Part shown: positions 1-12,680 of the stretch, piece by piece
How the letters are laid out: each line of letters starts with the position of its first letter
Position numbering within the stretch: the stretch's first letter is position 1
Assembly: GCA_024138025.1 (NCBI GenBank)
Contig: JAMXBD010002227.1
Coordinates: 1 to 64,000 of the forward strand
Source of the DNA: Combretum micranthum
Taxonomy: Eukaryota > Streptophyta > Magnoliopsida > Myrtales > Combretaceae
Direction: 5' to 3'
Length of the DNA: 64,000 bases
The notes under the pieces: model-generated
Seen by the model: the letters and a program-made list of their open reading frames with translations, nothing else
The model's database searches: none
What the model was told of the DNA's origin: nothing
Position numbers and translations under genes: made by a program

Positions 1-339
1 TTGTAAGTCGGGGACTTATTATTTATTAACTTCTTTTACATTAATTATACATATGCATATTATGCTATTATTAAAATTCAACTGTAGAATCTGATTTTTC
101 ACATTCTACAAAGATCACAGAGAATCAATATCCCTTTCCAAATAGTTAAATTAGGTTTCAACCTATAAAATACAAAGATTTAAATGTTATAGTGCAATAT
201 ACAAGTAAATAAATTATAACGAAGGGTAAAAAAGTAAACCCATGTTGTTTAAATGGGCATTTTTGTCCTTGAATAGGTAGATTTGAGCCAGGGAAAGTTA
301 TACGTGAAAATTTTGGCGATAGGACTTAGGATGATGTCA

Positions 340-480
340 AAGCCGCCAACTTTGACATGAAGGCCGTCAGCCCATATGTGAAAGCCATTGGCAAAAAGCT
401 CTCAGACTTTTTATGAGAATTGGTAAAAGCCGACATATATGCCGCCGGCGTAAGTATTAAGGCCGCTGGTGTAAGTGACA
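340..480 (+). repeat. GC-rich GCCGGC-word block in LTR B
   Basis: Short words such as GCCGCC, GCCGCCGGCG and GCCGCTGG recur every 20-40 bases in otherwise AT-rich DNA, mostly preceded by AA/AAG. The block lies just upstream of a TATA box, so it would be in U3 close to the promoter. The same vocabulary appears in the GC-rich blocks of LTRs C, D, G and the minus-strand element. Confidence 0.7.
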
Positions 481-503
481 GCTTTCCTACCCGAAATGCT
501 TCG

Positions 504-512
504 TATAAATAG
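504..512 (+). promoter_or_regulatory. TATA box of LTR B
   Basis: TATAAATAG stands just 3' of the GC-rich block and is followed by a pyrimidine-rich, transcript-leader-like sequence. This is the usual place for an LTR promoter. It is predicted from sequence only. Confidence 0.5.
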
Positions 513-3500
513 AACTTTATGTTCGTGTTTCTCATAAGTCCTTTTCTCTTTTTTCATCTAGAGAGCATTTTTAGAGTTCTTGAGTGTTCTTGGAAGAGAG
601 AATCACATGAAGATCGAATTTGGATCAAAGTGTGAGTAATTCCGCCTTCATCTATCAAGTCCTTCATAATCGATTCGTTCTCTTAAGGTTTTGTTTGGAT
701 TTTGAAGGGATTTTTTTGAGAAACCCTAGTTTTGATTGAGATCTAATCTTTCGAGGAATCAAGCAAGGACTAAGATTCAAATCAGTCAAGTTATATCTTT
801 TTAATCATAGATTTAAACGAAGGAACGATTAGTAATATATCATGTTTGTTCTTGTTGGTTTACCTATATAGGATTTTGGAGAAATTGCTCTTTTGTGATT
901 TTGTCTATTGATAATTGAAGAAAAACCTAAGCTTTGGTTTCAGAAAGAATTAAAGGTAAGTTCTTATCCTTTAAATCAAAGATTCTATAAAAGTTCGATT
1001 TTATGGAGAAAATTGTCTATTCTTTTGTATTTCCATATTAGGATTTTGGAGAAAGATCTGTTCTTTTGGGTTTTTGAGGAGTTTCATAGAAGAAGAAGTT
1101 GTTGTTGTGATTTCCATAAAAGGTTAGGGTTTTGGAGATTTTGACAAGTTAGAGTTGTAAGGGTTGAGGATTTACATATTTATGTTTATTTGTATATTAG
1201 GAGATTTGGAGATTTTGTGTTGCTGTTCATAAGAGATTTTATATTTGGAGAATTTTCCTAAAATTGACAAGGTATGACCTTTCCTTGTTTGCTGTATGTG
1301 TTTGCAGGTTTAGTTTTTTGTATGTTTTGTTGTAGGAACAGATGAATAATGAATCTAAATCTATTTAGCTTAATTAAATTGTTTTTGTGGGTGTGTTTGA
1401 CTATGACCAGTAAAGACCTGGTAGACAGTGAAACTGGTGTGGTACCCTGATGATCTATGTGTGAGGTTGTTTCGAGTGCACTCGTGCATAGAGATGATTC
1501 CGGTAGATTTAGGTGATTTGGCAATATGGCCGCGAGTGTTTAGGGAGTACCCATTCACAAATATATGTATATAATTACTTATTTTCAAAAGAGTTGGTTG
1601 ATTTCTAATGGGGTTTGAGTTACTCCGGGTTTGGAACTAATGTACAGTAGTTCTAAACTGTGTTGATTTGTAGGCTTAATAAAGATAATAATTCGACTGT
1701 TTTCATTAGTTAAGTTGTACCTATTATTATATGTTGTTTGTGTAAACCCCCAAAGTTTTGTGAACAATTAAAGCTTAAACCCTAATCAGAAGTCAACCGG
1801 ATTTCCAAAGACAACAAAACCCTAGTTTACTATAACCACTTAAGTCCGGCATCACCATTTAAGAAACCCTAAGGGAGTAAGAAAGAGTTAGTGAGTAGAA
1901 TAGTTCGTAATTATCTAAGGTAGCCTAAAAAGATCAGTTTAGTAAAACCGCGACCCGTTTTGAACCCAATCGAACACATGTAAACCCTAGGAATTTTCCA
2001 CATTAGTACACGATCTTACAATAGATTGTATAAACTAGATAATAGATTTAGATTATAATCGAAGTCTAATAATAGATTAATATTTAGATTTTGGATAGAT
2101 GAAGAATTTAGGAACCGAATAAAGAAATTCTTTAACCCTAGTTAATACCAAAAACGAGATTTTGTATCTTGAATAAATAATTCAAGATATGATCTAAAAT
2201 TTAGACCCAAAACTTGATATACAAATAGGTTTAAATAGAAAATATGAATATAGGGATTAAATGATTGTTTTTTATCCTGATAATGATTCGAGATTAGAAT
2301 AACGAGTAGTGATGAGTTTACATTTAGACTTAAACCCTAAATTCAAGATTCCTAGTTAAAATTAAAAGCTATTAATGAGAATTCATGTTCGGTATCAAAA
2401 CTAAAGATATAAATATAGTTTAGTTTCTATATTAAGTCCAATACTACGTAAACGATTATTTACGCTTATAAACAGAAAACGATGATCCAAAGATGAACCG
2501 TTAAGATTTTAAATACACAACGAAAATATAAACTGTCGAATAACTCAAAATATGAACCCCAAACAAATAATCGGATGACGCTATTGTTCTAAACCGAGTT
2601 TTCTTAAGATATCAGAGCCTGAAACAAAAATTGACCTAACGAGCTTAAGAAATCCTAATAGCGGGAGATAAAATTATACGAATACATAACTACGTATATA
2701 TATAACCAAAATTTGTATTATTTGTGTACTTCAATAAACATATTTTTGTACAAAAACTCCCAAATATTAGCTAATTTATGCCCATATAACTCGTTTAATT
2801 AACTCAAAACTTACTTAAAATAATAAACTAATATATATATATATATATATCTCCGGCTGCATTTCGATGGAAAGAGACATGGGGAGAGGGAGCCGGATTT
2901 GAGTAATAATTCACCCAATTTTTTTCAACAAAAGCAACTCAATGACAAATCAAACAATGCCAAGTCATCTAGCATTAATTAGGATGAAAATAACAACCCA
3001 AGGAAGATCAAATCGAAGGAAAATCCGGAGGAGAAACAGCCGCAACTTCATTCTCCTTTCTTCTTCTATATATATGTGTATTAAATGGCTTTAATGGAGA
3101 ACAAACAAAACTCATCCATTCCCAAACTCCTCAGCATGAAACTACTCCCAAACATCAAACAAAACGAACAGAAAATAGAAAACAAACCGATCAAAACACC
3201 CAAGCTCGGATCGAAAGAAAAACAAAGCTAAAAACCCTCAAATATGAGCTCAAAGGTAAGTTAAGGTAACTTGAGTGGTTTTCTTTCAAATCTAAACTTT
3301 GTAACTGACTTCTAATAATCTTAGGAACATAATAAACACAAACACGAGCTTCGGATTACATCAAACGAGCTCCAATGAGGTAATAATCCAAAACCCTAGC
3401 TTTATTTTCTAAGAATCGAGATCTATATATTATATATATATGTTTTTAAACGTGTTTAAACGTGTTTTATGTCCTTATATATGATATATAAACACTTACA

Positions 3501-3584
3501 AACAGTTTAGTAAAGTTTTTAACATGTAAAAATCAAAGAACATGAATCGAATCGAGGAAGAAGATGATGAACAGTACAACACTG

Positions 3585-3860
3585 CCCCAAGGCCGGCAGT
3601 GTAAACGCTCAACGCCGGCGGCTTACATGGATAGGCCGGCGACGTATAGGCAGCTTACATTGATCAGAAGCTACGTAAAATAATTTTTCACGTAAAGGTT
3701 GAATGAAAACCGGGTACTGGATATCTATGCCGATGGCGTAAGGCCGGCGTACGTTGAAAGTCGATAGCTTTCAACACCGGTGCACTCGATATGAAAATTT
3801 CTTCAAAAACTATTTTACACCGGCATCTGGACTTAAAGGCCGGCGGCTTTGAGCCGGCGT
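3585..3860 (+). repeat. GC-rich GCCGGC-word block in LTR C
   Basis: GGCCGGC, GCCGGCGGC and GCCGGCGTAC words recur about ten times in 275 bp, surrounded by sequence rich in A and T. The block lies between a donor-like site (about 3378) and the middle-exon acceptor (4312), so it would be intronic if those sites are used. Confidence 0.75.
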
Positions 3861-4312
3861 ACAGCCAAATTTTCTTCAACGCGAGTTTTTCTGACCTAAA
3901 CAGAAACTATATATATATATGTATATATAATATGCCTACTGAGTATATATATATATATATGTTATACAAATATGTATTAGATAGTTAATATAACACAAGT
4001 ATTTAAGCCTATTTAGATTAACACCTAATAACTTTTAAAACTCTAGAACTAAGAAAAATATTTAGTAGTAATGAAAGTTATAAACAGTTAAATATTTGTT
4101 CTAGACAGATAAAATAGGTAAGAATGGAAATCGAAATAAGTTAAATTTTCAAGTATTATGACTTCTAAAAATAACTAAATAATTATGCTAGATAAAATAG
4201 GAGAAACACGACAATACTAAGTAATAATAATTACCAAAATATCGAGTCTAGGACACGAATCACATATAGCAATTTAGTTAATTTGTATTAATGAATACTT
4301 TGTCTTAAATAG

Positions 4313-4373
4313 ATGACTTTGACTCACTAGAGGATCTACCAGCGGATTACTACGATTGAGGCAGTATGAGCAG
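4313..4373 (+). other. Predicted LTR middle exon (solo LTR C)
   Basis: Acceptor-like TTAAATAG precedes it and donor-like GAGCAG/GTGAGTAA follows. Its 61 nt read DFDSLEDLP-ADYYD and a stop (4357-4359) in the frame that begins two bases after the acceptor. The matching exons of element D are also 61 nt. The intron that follows would run 4374-5133 (760 bp), ending CTTTTCAG. Splicing is predicted, not shown. Confidence 0.5.
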
Positions 4374-5459
4374 GTGAGTAATTCAGTCATATTGTACTGA
4401 TTGTGATTGTAAATAGTTAAATATGTAATGCAAGATAATCAAATAAATGTTTGCTGAAAGTATGATTTGATCTGAGTGTATGATTGTTAAAATATCCTTA
4501 TAAAAGCGATAATGCAATGATTGATGTTGTGCAGTAGTATAATGATGATTGTGTGTTATGTATGGTCACTTTGAAATTGATTAAGACTTATTGACTTAAC
4601 AAAATAATATGAACATGCATTGCACAAATTGCATTATTGCATAAATGGTTGTGACAGCCTGCTACGTATTAATATTTCGGATTTCTGTTTTCACTTGGTT
4701 GTTCTAATGTGTTAGTTCTTCCAAGGTTCTCTTTGGTCTGGCGGTCCTATGAGGAACTAAAAGGCACCGAAGAACGTCGCCCGTAGAATCGCTTTGAAAT
4801 GATTAATACTTAGGGAGTTTCTAAGGGGATTGCAGAAGATGGTTTGTGCAAGCAACTATATTCAAAGTGATAACATTAAAACGAGAAATCGTTGATTCTC
4901 CTGTGTACTTAGTCTCTCCTGGGCAGGTGGGTCATTAAGTTTTGATTCTTCAACCCATTAAAAAGAGGGCGTAAATCTTTTTCCTGTTTGGATTCTAGAC
5001 CATCCAAACTTGTATCTGTGCATATGGTTAAGTGCTTGCATTGCATATGATTTGTTAATGACTTGTGTGATGTATGGTATGTCTGGTTATTCACTAAGCT
5101 GTGGTTTCGCTCATACTCCTACAGTCTTTTCAGGTTCACTTTGCGACCCCGGTTAGTTACCTCCAGGACTATGGTTTCGGTAAGGACTTAGCAGCTGAAG
5201 GTCTACGTTATAGTTTGATTTAATAGTTATGTATTATTAGAATAGATTGTTTAGTGTGTTTCAAATAAACTACATAGTTTGTAATGGTTTTGTAATGTTT
5301 ATTCACTAAGTTATTTCTTTCATATATTTGTTATTTCTTATCAAGCAACTAAAAAGATCCTGTTGTTTTGAAAACCTGTCATTCCTTGAAGGTAATCTAG
5401 TGTGATAGTATTCAAGTGTAACTTGTTTACTACTACTAGAGTACCATTGGGGCGTGACA

Positions 5460-5981
5460 ACACAGTTCTTGAAAAACGGGGCTCGGAATAGTAAAAATAT
5501 TCCGAATATACCGTTAGACTCGTAAAAATATAAGATTTTCAAAAATATCAATTTCATAATTTTTCGGTAGTTAAAAATATCAGATATCACCTTTATACGC
5601 TTATTTTCTTACTACCGGTACTTAAATTGTCATGTCTACTTTACATTACATTATTTACCACTATTCTATACAATTCATCTATCTCTACTTTTTCTTACAA
5701 TCTACTCTTACTACATATACATCTATTTCTTACACATTTTCTTTTTCTATACAACTTCACATCTCTCATATCTTACTTTTAATTAACAAAAATATAAAAA
5801 ATAAAATTAATTTTTCTCTCTCCCTCTTCATCAAAGTAGCGCCGGCCCCCTCCCTCTTTCCTTCTAAATTCTTTTATTTTTATTTTATTTAATTAACACT
5901 AATTATCCCCATGTTTTATAAATACCACTCTTACTTCCACTTCTTTCACACCTCTCTTCTACCAAAGTTACTATACCAAAA
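5460..5981 (+). repeat. Middle segment of LTR A
   Basis: This is the part of A left between solo LTR C and element D. It is AT-rich with a TC-rich run at 5810-5880 and a TATA-like TTATAAATA at about 5918. A long open frame here is low-complexity and not a credible gene. The segment continues after D at about 19115. Confidence 0.6.
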
Positions 5982-7604
5982 TGTAAACCCCGGGAATTTT
6001 TCACATTAGTACCTGACTTTATAATAGATTGTATGAACTAGATAATAGATTTAGATTCTGATTGAAGTTTAATAATAGAATAATATTTAGATTTTGGATA
6101 AATGAAAGATTTAGGAACCGAATAAAGAAATTCCTTAACCCTAGTTAATATCAAAAATGAGATTTGTATCTTGAATAACTAATTCAAGATATGAACTAAA
6201 ATCTAGACCCGAAACCTAGTATACAAATAGATTTAAATAGAAAACATGAATATAGAGATCAAACGATTGTTTTTGGTCTTGATAATGATTCGAGATTGGA
6301 ATAACGAGTAGTAATGAGTTTATATTTAGACTTAAACCCTAATTTCGAGATCCCTAGTTAAATTTAAAAGCTACTAATAAGAATTTCTGTTCAGTATCCA
6401 AAACTAAAGATATATATATATATAAATTAATTTCTGTATTAAGTCCAATATTGCATAAATGATTATTTATGCTCTCAACTAGAAAACGATAATCCAAAAA
6501 TGAACAGTTAAGATTTTAAATACACAACAGAAACATAAACTGTTAAATAACTCAAAATCTAAACTCCAAACAAATAGTCGGATCAAGCCATTATTCTAAA
6601 CCGAGTTATCTTAAGCTATCGGAGCCTGAAACGAAAATTGACCTAATGAGCTTAAGAAATCCAAATCGCGGGAGATAAAATTATACAAATAATTAACTAC
6701 GTATATATATAACTTCAATTTGTATTATTTGAAAATCTAAGTGTTTTATACAACTTTATACCCCTATTGTTGTACAAAAACTTCCAAATATTAGCTAATT
6801 TATACCCGTATAACCCGTATAATTAACTCAAAATCTAATTAAATAAATAAACTAATGTATATATGTATGTTTTTCGGCTAAGTTCGGTGCAAATTGTGGA
6901 GGAAGGAAGAGGAGCCGAAACTTCATTCAATAATGCAATTTTAAGTCAACAAATTCAACTCCAACAACCTATCAAATGGTGACAACTCATCTCAGTATTA
7001 AATGCAATGAAAACAACAGCAAGTTGAGATCAAATTTAGAGGAAATCTGGAAGAAACCGAAGCCGCAACCTCTCCTTCTTCTCCTTCTATATATGTGTTC
7101 AATGCTAATAATGAGGAAACCAACAACCTTCATTATTTCCTAAACTTCCCCTAGCACGAATCCACTTCCAGATAACCAACAAAACAAATAAAAAACAAAG
7201 AACAAACAGATCATAAAACACCAACTCGGATCAAAGGAAAAACAAAGCCAAAAACCCTCAAAAACGAGCTCAAAGGTAAGTTGACTTGACTCAAAGGATT
7301 TTCGTTCAAATATATGGTTTGTAACTGACTTAAAATCATCTTAGGAACATAATAAACACAAACACAAGCTTTGGATTTCATCAAACGAGCTCCAACAAGG
7401 TAAAACTTCAAAACCCTAGTTTTACTTTCACAAAATCGAGATCTATATATTTATGTGTTTAAACGTGTTGAAAGTCGTTATATACCCTTATATATGATAT
7501 ATAAACACTTAGAAGTAGTTTAAGTAAGTTTTTAACGTGTAAAAATCAAAGAAAAAGAATTGAACCGAGGAGGAAGATGATGAACAGTGCAACACTGCCT
7601 CAAG

Positions 7605-7880
7605 GCTGACAGTGTAAACGCTGTACGCCGGCGGCTTACATGGATAGGCCGGCGGCTTATAGGCGGCTTACACTCAAACAGAGGCTACGTAAAATAGTTT
7701 TCACATAAAACATGAACGTAAGCCGACTACCTGGAGATCTACGCCGGTGGCGTAGGGCCGGCGTACGTTGAAAGCTGGCAGGTTTCAACACCAATGCACT
7801 CGATATGAAATTTTCTCTTCAAAATGATTTACACCAGCACTTAGGGATGATGGCCGACGGCCTTGAGCCGGCTTACAGTT
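7605..7880 (+). repeat. GC-rich GCCGGC-word block in 5' LTR of D
   Basis: Repeated GCCGGCGGCTTAC and GGCCGGC words lie in the same relative position as in LTR C and the 3' LTR. Several copies have C-to-T or G-to-A changes (GCTGAC, GCCGAC), the pattern expected when methylated cytosines decay. Confidence 0.75.
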
Positions 7881-8318
7881 AAAATTTCCTAACGAAAGTT
7901 TTTCAAGTCCAAACAGAAACTATATATATATATATCTTAAAGCATATTTAGTATATTATATATATATATATATATGTGTGTGTACAAAAATATAAAATTT
8001 ATTACCAGAGATTAGAATAAATAGATTAATATCTAATAACTTTTGAAACCCTAGAATTAAGAAAATATTTAGTATTAATTAAAGTAATATTAGTCTAATA
8101 TTTGTTTTAACTTAGATAAAATAGATAAGAATGGAAATTGAAATAAGTTAATTTCTTGAGTAATGTGACTTCTAAAAATAACCAAACAATTATGCAAAAT
8201 AAAATAAGAGAAACACAACTACACTAAGTAATAATAATTACCAGAATATCGAGTTAGGACACAAAGCACATATAGGAATTTAGTTAGATTGTATTGATGA
8301 ATACTTTGTTTTAAATAG

Positions 8319-8379
8319 GTGACTTTGACTCACTAGAGGATCTACCAATGGATTATTACGATTGAGGCAGTATGAGCAG
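8319..8379 (+). other. Predicted LTR middle exon (5' LTR of D)
   Basis: Acceptor TTTTAAATAG lies in front and donor AGCAG/GTAAGTAA behind. The 61-nt exon reads DFDSLEDLP-MDYYD and a stop. The next acceptor, TCTTTTCAG at 9135, gives an intron of 756 bp. The donor differs from the other copies (GTAAG instead of GTGAG) but keeps the consensus. Confidence 0.5.
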
Positions 8380-9462
8380 GTAAGTAATTCAGTCATATTG
8401 TACTGGTTGTGATTGTAAATAGTCGAATATGTAATGCAAGATAATCAAATGAATGGTTGTTGAAAGTATGATATGATTTGATTGTATGAGTGATAAAATA
8501 TCTTTATACAAGCGATAACGCAATGGTTGGTATTGTGCAGTAGTATAATGATGAATGTGTGTAATGTATGATCACCCCGAAATTGATTAAGAATTATGGA
8601 CTTAACAAAATAATACGAACATGCATTGCACAAATTGCATTATTGTATATATGGTTGTGACAGCTGCTACGTATTAATATTTCGGATCTCTGTTTTTGCT
8701 TGGTTGATCCAATGGTGAGTCTTCCAAGGTTCTCTTTGGTCTGGCGGTCTATGAGGAACTAAAAGGCACCGAAGAACGTCGCTCGTAGAATCGCTTTGAA
8801 ATGATTAATACTTAGGGAGTTTCTAAGGGGATTGCAGGAGATGGTTTATGCAAGCAACTATATTCAAAGTGATAACATTAAAACGAGAAATCGTTGATTC
8901 TCCTGTGTACTTAGTCTCTCCTGGGCAGGTGGGTCATTGAGTTTTGGTTCTTCAACCCATTAAAAAGGGGGCGTAAGTCTTTTTCCTATTTGGATTCTAG
9001 ACCATCCAAACTTGTATCTGTGCATATGGTTAAGTGCTTGCATTGCATATGATTTGTTAATGACTTGTGTGATGTATGGTATGTCTGGTTATTTACTGAG
9101 CTGTGGTTTCGCTCATACTCCTACAGTCTTTTCAGGTTCACTTTACGTCCCTGGTTAGTTACATCCAGGAATATGGCTCCGGTAAGCTTTGAAGCTAGAA
9201 GTTTATAGATATATTTTAGTTGGATGGTTATGTACTATTAGATTAGATTATTTAGTTGTATTTCAAAGGACTATATGGTTTGTAATAGTTTGTAATGGTT
9301 ATTCACTAAATCATTTCTCTCATATATTTGTTATTTCTTATCAAGCAACTTAAAAGATCCTGTTGTTTTGAAAACCTGTCATTCTCTGAAGGTAATCTAG
9401 TAATATTCAAGTGTAACTTGTTTACTACTACTAGGGTACCCTGGGGCGTGACAGAATTAAGT

Positions 9463-9474
9463 TGGTATCAGAGC
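9463..9474 (+). other. Primer-binding site for initiator tRNA-Met
   Basis: TGGTATCAGAGC, nine bases after the 5' LTR, is the classical plant retrotransposon primer site complementary to the 3' end of initiator tRNA-Met. It fixes the LTR boundary and the plus orientation of D. Confidence 0.93.
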
Positions 9475-9653
9475 ATGGTTGCTAGAATAAGAAAGATGAA
9501 TATGTGAAAGAATTGCATTTAGTGAATGGTAAATTAGATTTAGTTAGCACTCATTAGTAGTAGTTGGGTAGTCATGGGTAGAATTATACTGCACAACTAG
9601 GAATAAAGTATGTGTGATTATTATTAATCATGCAAATTTTATTGTGTGTGCAG

Positions 9654-10560
9654 ACTAATCCTGCTACGTGTCACATTAGATGGGAGATCTTTAGTATGCA
9701 GGAGAGGAGACTTTGACAGACTACAGGCGCAGACTACGAGTTCTGGTAGAGGACTTGTATTGAGCGGGATTACTAAGACTTTGGATGAGATCCTCAGCAC
9801 CTGGAAGCGAGGATTATTGCCTTTGTTTAAAGGCTGGTTATTCTTGATGGAGCGGGCTTTTCCAGATAATGGATCAGCTATAGAGACGCTCTACAGATTT
9901 GAGAGGCTGATAGTGCAGAAAGGAGGTGGTCTGGAGATTGATAACATAGCATTTATAGTCTCATCCAGATCAGAGAGACCAGAGCTCCCAGATTTTAGAG
10001 TCTGGGTAGATATTGGCAGAGGAGCAGTCTATGCTCATGATGTAGGCAGGATCATGCCCGGGTCAGAGGTGATGCGGCCTATGATGATGATTTGATGCTT
10101 GCACGACTCAGTAGTGCAGTCACTCTAGACGCATGTTGATGAGGAAACCGCCTATTATCCCTGAGATAGCAGGTGAGTTCCAGCGTCCCTGCTGTACAGG
10201 ATCGAGTAGTACAGGAGACAGTTCAGACTACTGTCCACATGAGGAGTATCACCACAGAGCTGTTGGATGAGAGGAAGTAAGAAAAGAAGGATTGAGGCAG
10301 AGAAGTATGTCTCAGATTATAATTATGCCAGATGGATTGGATCAGCACAGGGAGGATGGATTGAGAGTGATATTCCATCTAGAGCTGAGGTGAGAGGAGG
10401 CCAGCACCCAGAGGCATTAGGGTGATGGACACAGCCCTGACTCTAGCACCTCCAGGAGACGAGGTGTGATGATTGAGATTGATGATAGTAGTTCTGAGGA
10501 GAGATGATTACCCTCGATTAGGCCCTCAGGAGAAGGGCAAGGGTCGTCTTCATCCCAGTC
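9654..10560 (+). pseudogene. Leader open frame of unknown function between PBS and gag
   Basis: About 0.9 kb between the primer-binding site and gag is visibly richer in G and C than its surroundings and reads like decayed coding sequence. One frame is open to 10095 and contains residues such as RPELPDFRVWVDIGRG and AHDVGRIMPG. After a shift near 10076, another frame continues with DDDLMLARLSSAVTLDA. Near 10465-10590 a serine/glutamate-rich tail (IDDSSSEE, then SSSSQSLSDL) precedes stops. The open part has no ATG near its start but begins straight after an acceptor-like TGTGTGCAG (9653), so it may need splicing. I recognise no family. It could be an additional ORF carried by the element or captured host sequence. 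Confidence 0.4.
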
Positions 10561-10853
10561 CCTGAGTGACTTGAGTATTATATGATGATGTGTATTATCT
10601 GTTATGATGACATTACAGGACGATATTAGTAGACTTTTGATGACATATATGTATCTTTTGATGACTATGATAGGAAGCTAAGTTAGGGTAGTGCAATTTT
10701 TGGATATGTACATAATGCACTAACCATGAAAAGCTTTGATGTATTTTGGTTATGTATATATATGTGTTGCATATATACATATGAATGATCTTGATGACTT
10801 TTGATAAAGACGAGTTATGATCTGACTTAAGTAATATGTTTAATGTTAATAGA
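10561..10853 (+). other. Rest of element D leader
   Basis: This AT-rich leader has repeated 'tgatgac' and 'tatatat' stretches just before gag. I see no gene in it. Confidence 0.5.
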
Positions 10854-12030
10854 ATGCCAAGAGGAAGAAATAAAAGTAGAAATGCCAGAATTTCTGGAGA
10901 TCCACCAATAGATGCTCCTGCACCCCAAAACCGAATTGAGGATGTTTTACAAAGTCTTCAACAACAAAATGTTTTGATTTTGCAAGCTTTGCAAAATATG
11001 CAAGCCACAAATGTAGCACCACCTGTTGGAGCACCAGCAATGACTCCACCAAATCCTAGAAGGAATGAAAGGCATACTCCACCGGTTCAATTTCAGGAAA
11101 ATGGACCAGTGAATCCAAATGAGTCTGCTGCTGAGGTACAAGGACCCCCTCGATATGAACAGAATTGCCACCACCACCACCTTTACGACCTCAGAGGAAT
11201 TTGTTGCCGGAATTCATTAAGTGCAACAGATATTTTGAGGGAATACCGGGAAAGCCAGAGGAAGCTGAAGATTGGCTAGCTCAGATTGAGCGATCCCTTG
11301 ATGTTTTCCAAGTGCCTGAAGCTTTGAAAGTATCCTATGGGACTTATTTATTAAGGTTAAGAGCAAGGATATGGTGGAATTCGAAACAAAGAAGTTTGTC
11401 CAACCAATTACTTGGGAAGTATTCAGACGAGAATTTTTGAAGGAATATTTTCCAAGCAGCCTAAAAGCAAAGTATAGCACTGACCTGATGAATTTGACCC
11501 AAGGAGCTAAGACCATTGATGAATATGAACATGAGTTTAATCGGTTGTTACAATTTGCTCCAGATGCTTATCGGGACAGTGATGAGCTTAAGAGACAGAC
11601 TTTCATGGCTGGACTCGAACCTCATTTCCAAAGAAGACTTGCTGAATTTGAGATTGATAACTTTGCAGCTATGTTGGAAAAAGCTCGTATATTGAACGTG
11701 CAAGGAAGTATGAACTTGAGAGGTATAAAAGAAGGAACTATGTTCGGGAAAAGAATGTATGATGGTTCTACGGCAAGTTCTGTGCCTAAGAAGGTTAAAT
11801 TCTTCAAACCTTTCAATGTGAACAAAGGAGGAGTAATGGGGAAGAATAATGTACTTGTTGGAAATGTAAAGGTTCTCATTACCCAAGGCATTGTCCACAA
11901 TTACAGAACAAATGTTATTATTGTGGGGAAGTGGGCATATGATAAACGATTGTCCAAAGAGAAAAACTGCAACTTGCTTCATATGCAATAAAGTTGGGCA
12001 CATATCACCCAATTGTCCACAGACAGTGAG
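10854..12030 (+). pseudogene. gag: gag of element D (broken)
   Basis: Gag forms the nucleocapsid-like particle. The start chosen is ATG 10854, giving MPRGRNKSRN, a basic N-terminus usual for this clade. It is followed by a glutamine-rich segment and a proline-rich linker. The frame shifts near 11170, where ...LPEFIKCNRYFEG... takes over, and again near 11380. The second half of the capsid domain is then open to about 11930 (EVFRREFLKEYF, YEHEFNRLLQFAP, RRLAEFEIDNFAAM). Two CX2CX4HX4C zinc knuckles lie at about 11905-12025. The first is cut by a one-base loss at its histidine, and the second (CFICNKVGH...C) is intact but in another frame. The length fits chromoviral gag of about 390 residues. 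Confidence 0.88.
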
Positions 12031-12680
12031 TCAATAACTGGATCTTCACAATCTAAAGGAGTGATTGGAGCCTCAGGATCGAAAAATGGGAATGCCAACA
12101 AAGCCAGTGCGACGGCCAGAGTTTTTGCATGTATGGAAGTCCTGTGAGAATGTGGAGATAGAGGAAGGAGATGAAGAAAATATTTGGGAGGAAGTTGATC
12201 CTGAAGAATATGGACTCATTGCAGGTATGTAAATATATTTGTTTACTTAAAGTTATTAGACACAATCACAAGTAGATGAGCAATAGAAGTCTTTATAAGT
12301 TGAAAATAACATGAACTTAATAATTGATACTTAGGATCAATTCAAGTAGGGGATCAGACTGCGTATGCTTTGTTTGACACGGAGCAACGCATTCTTTCAT
12401 AAATACGGATTAGCAAGGCGTATAAGAATACCAATTGGAGCATGATAAAGAATTGAGAGTTACTACGCCAACTGGAGATTTAGTGGTGACACGGGAAATG
12501 ATCAAGAGTTGTCCACTAAAGATTGGAGATCAGAATCAATTGCTGATTTAATTCTGATAGAGATGCAAAATATGATATTATTTTGGGTATGGTTTGGTTA
12601 ACTGCTGTAAAAGCAAAAGTTAATTGCCATCTCAAAATAGTATCTTTTGTCAATAATCAAGGAGAAAGAAAAGAATATAG
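12031..12680 (+). pseudogene. pro: Protease region of element D (badly broken)
   Basis: It lies between the zinc knuckles and reverse transcriptase. A retropepsin-like core can be recognised at about 12340-12410 (GDQTAYALFDT, the aspartate-threonine of the active site), but the frame is lost right after it by about one base. Further stops lie on both sides, including a stretch of about 100 bp near 12230-12330 with no coding character. No intact protease can be made. Confidence 0.6.

Larger units (their letters stand above)
1..1740 (+). repeat. Left part of LTR B, split by LTR A
   Basis: No protein is supported here. The stretch holds a GC-rich GCCGCCGGC block (about 340-480), a TATA box (504-512), and then a leader-like sequence with a repeated 'aaaccctagttt' flavour. 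It stops exactly where LTR A begins, and the text resumes at 22165 after A. The TSD GTTTG lies at 1736-1740 and 22160-22164. Across that junction the sequence reads as one continuous LTR, with the right part running to 22723. The left end of B was not found and probably lies outside the window. Calling it an LTR is an inference from this layout and from its likeness to the other LTRs here. Confidence 0.6.
1979..5459 (+). mobile_element. Solo LTR C, same family as element D
   Basis: This 3481-bp LTR starts TGTAAACCC and ends GGGGCGTGACA. It is flanked by a perfect 5-bp TSD ACACA (1974-1978 and 5460-5464) with no internal region, so it is a solo LTR left by LTR-LTR recombination. It aligns along its length with the two LTRs of D but is more diverged. 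It holds a TATA-like CTATATATA (about 3066), donor-like AAAG/GTAAGTT (about 3255), a mini-exon (about 3325-3378), a GC-rich block (about 3585-3860), a middle exon (4313-4373) and a terminal acceptor (5133). Confidence 0.9.
5982..9453 (+). repeat. 5' LTR of element D
   Basis: It is 3472 bp, TGTAAACCCC to GGGGCGTGACA. It contains a TATA-like CTATATATG (about 7087), donor-like AAAG/GTAAGTT (about 7276), a GC-rich block (about 7605-7880), microsatellite (AT)n/(GT)n (about 7920-7985), a middle exon (8319-8379) and the terminal acceptor (9135). Compared with the 3' LTR it differs by scattered substitutions and small indels, including an expanded AT run at 7930-7970. Confidence 0.92.

Noticed and set aside
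4909..5094. 61-residue minus frame repeated at 18558-18743
   Set aside because: Antisense frame in the LTR, conserved through LTR identity; it is inside the predicted intron.
5632..5892. 86-residue hydrophobic open frame
   Set aside because: Low-complexity T/C/A sequence within LTR A; resembles a membrane protein only by composition.
7211..7411. 66-residue open frame repeated identically at 16900-17100
   Set aside because: It is antisense to the LTR leader and is identical only because the two LTRs of element D are near-identical.
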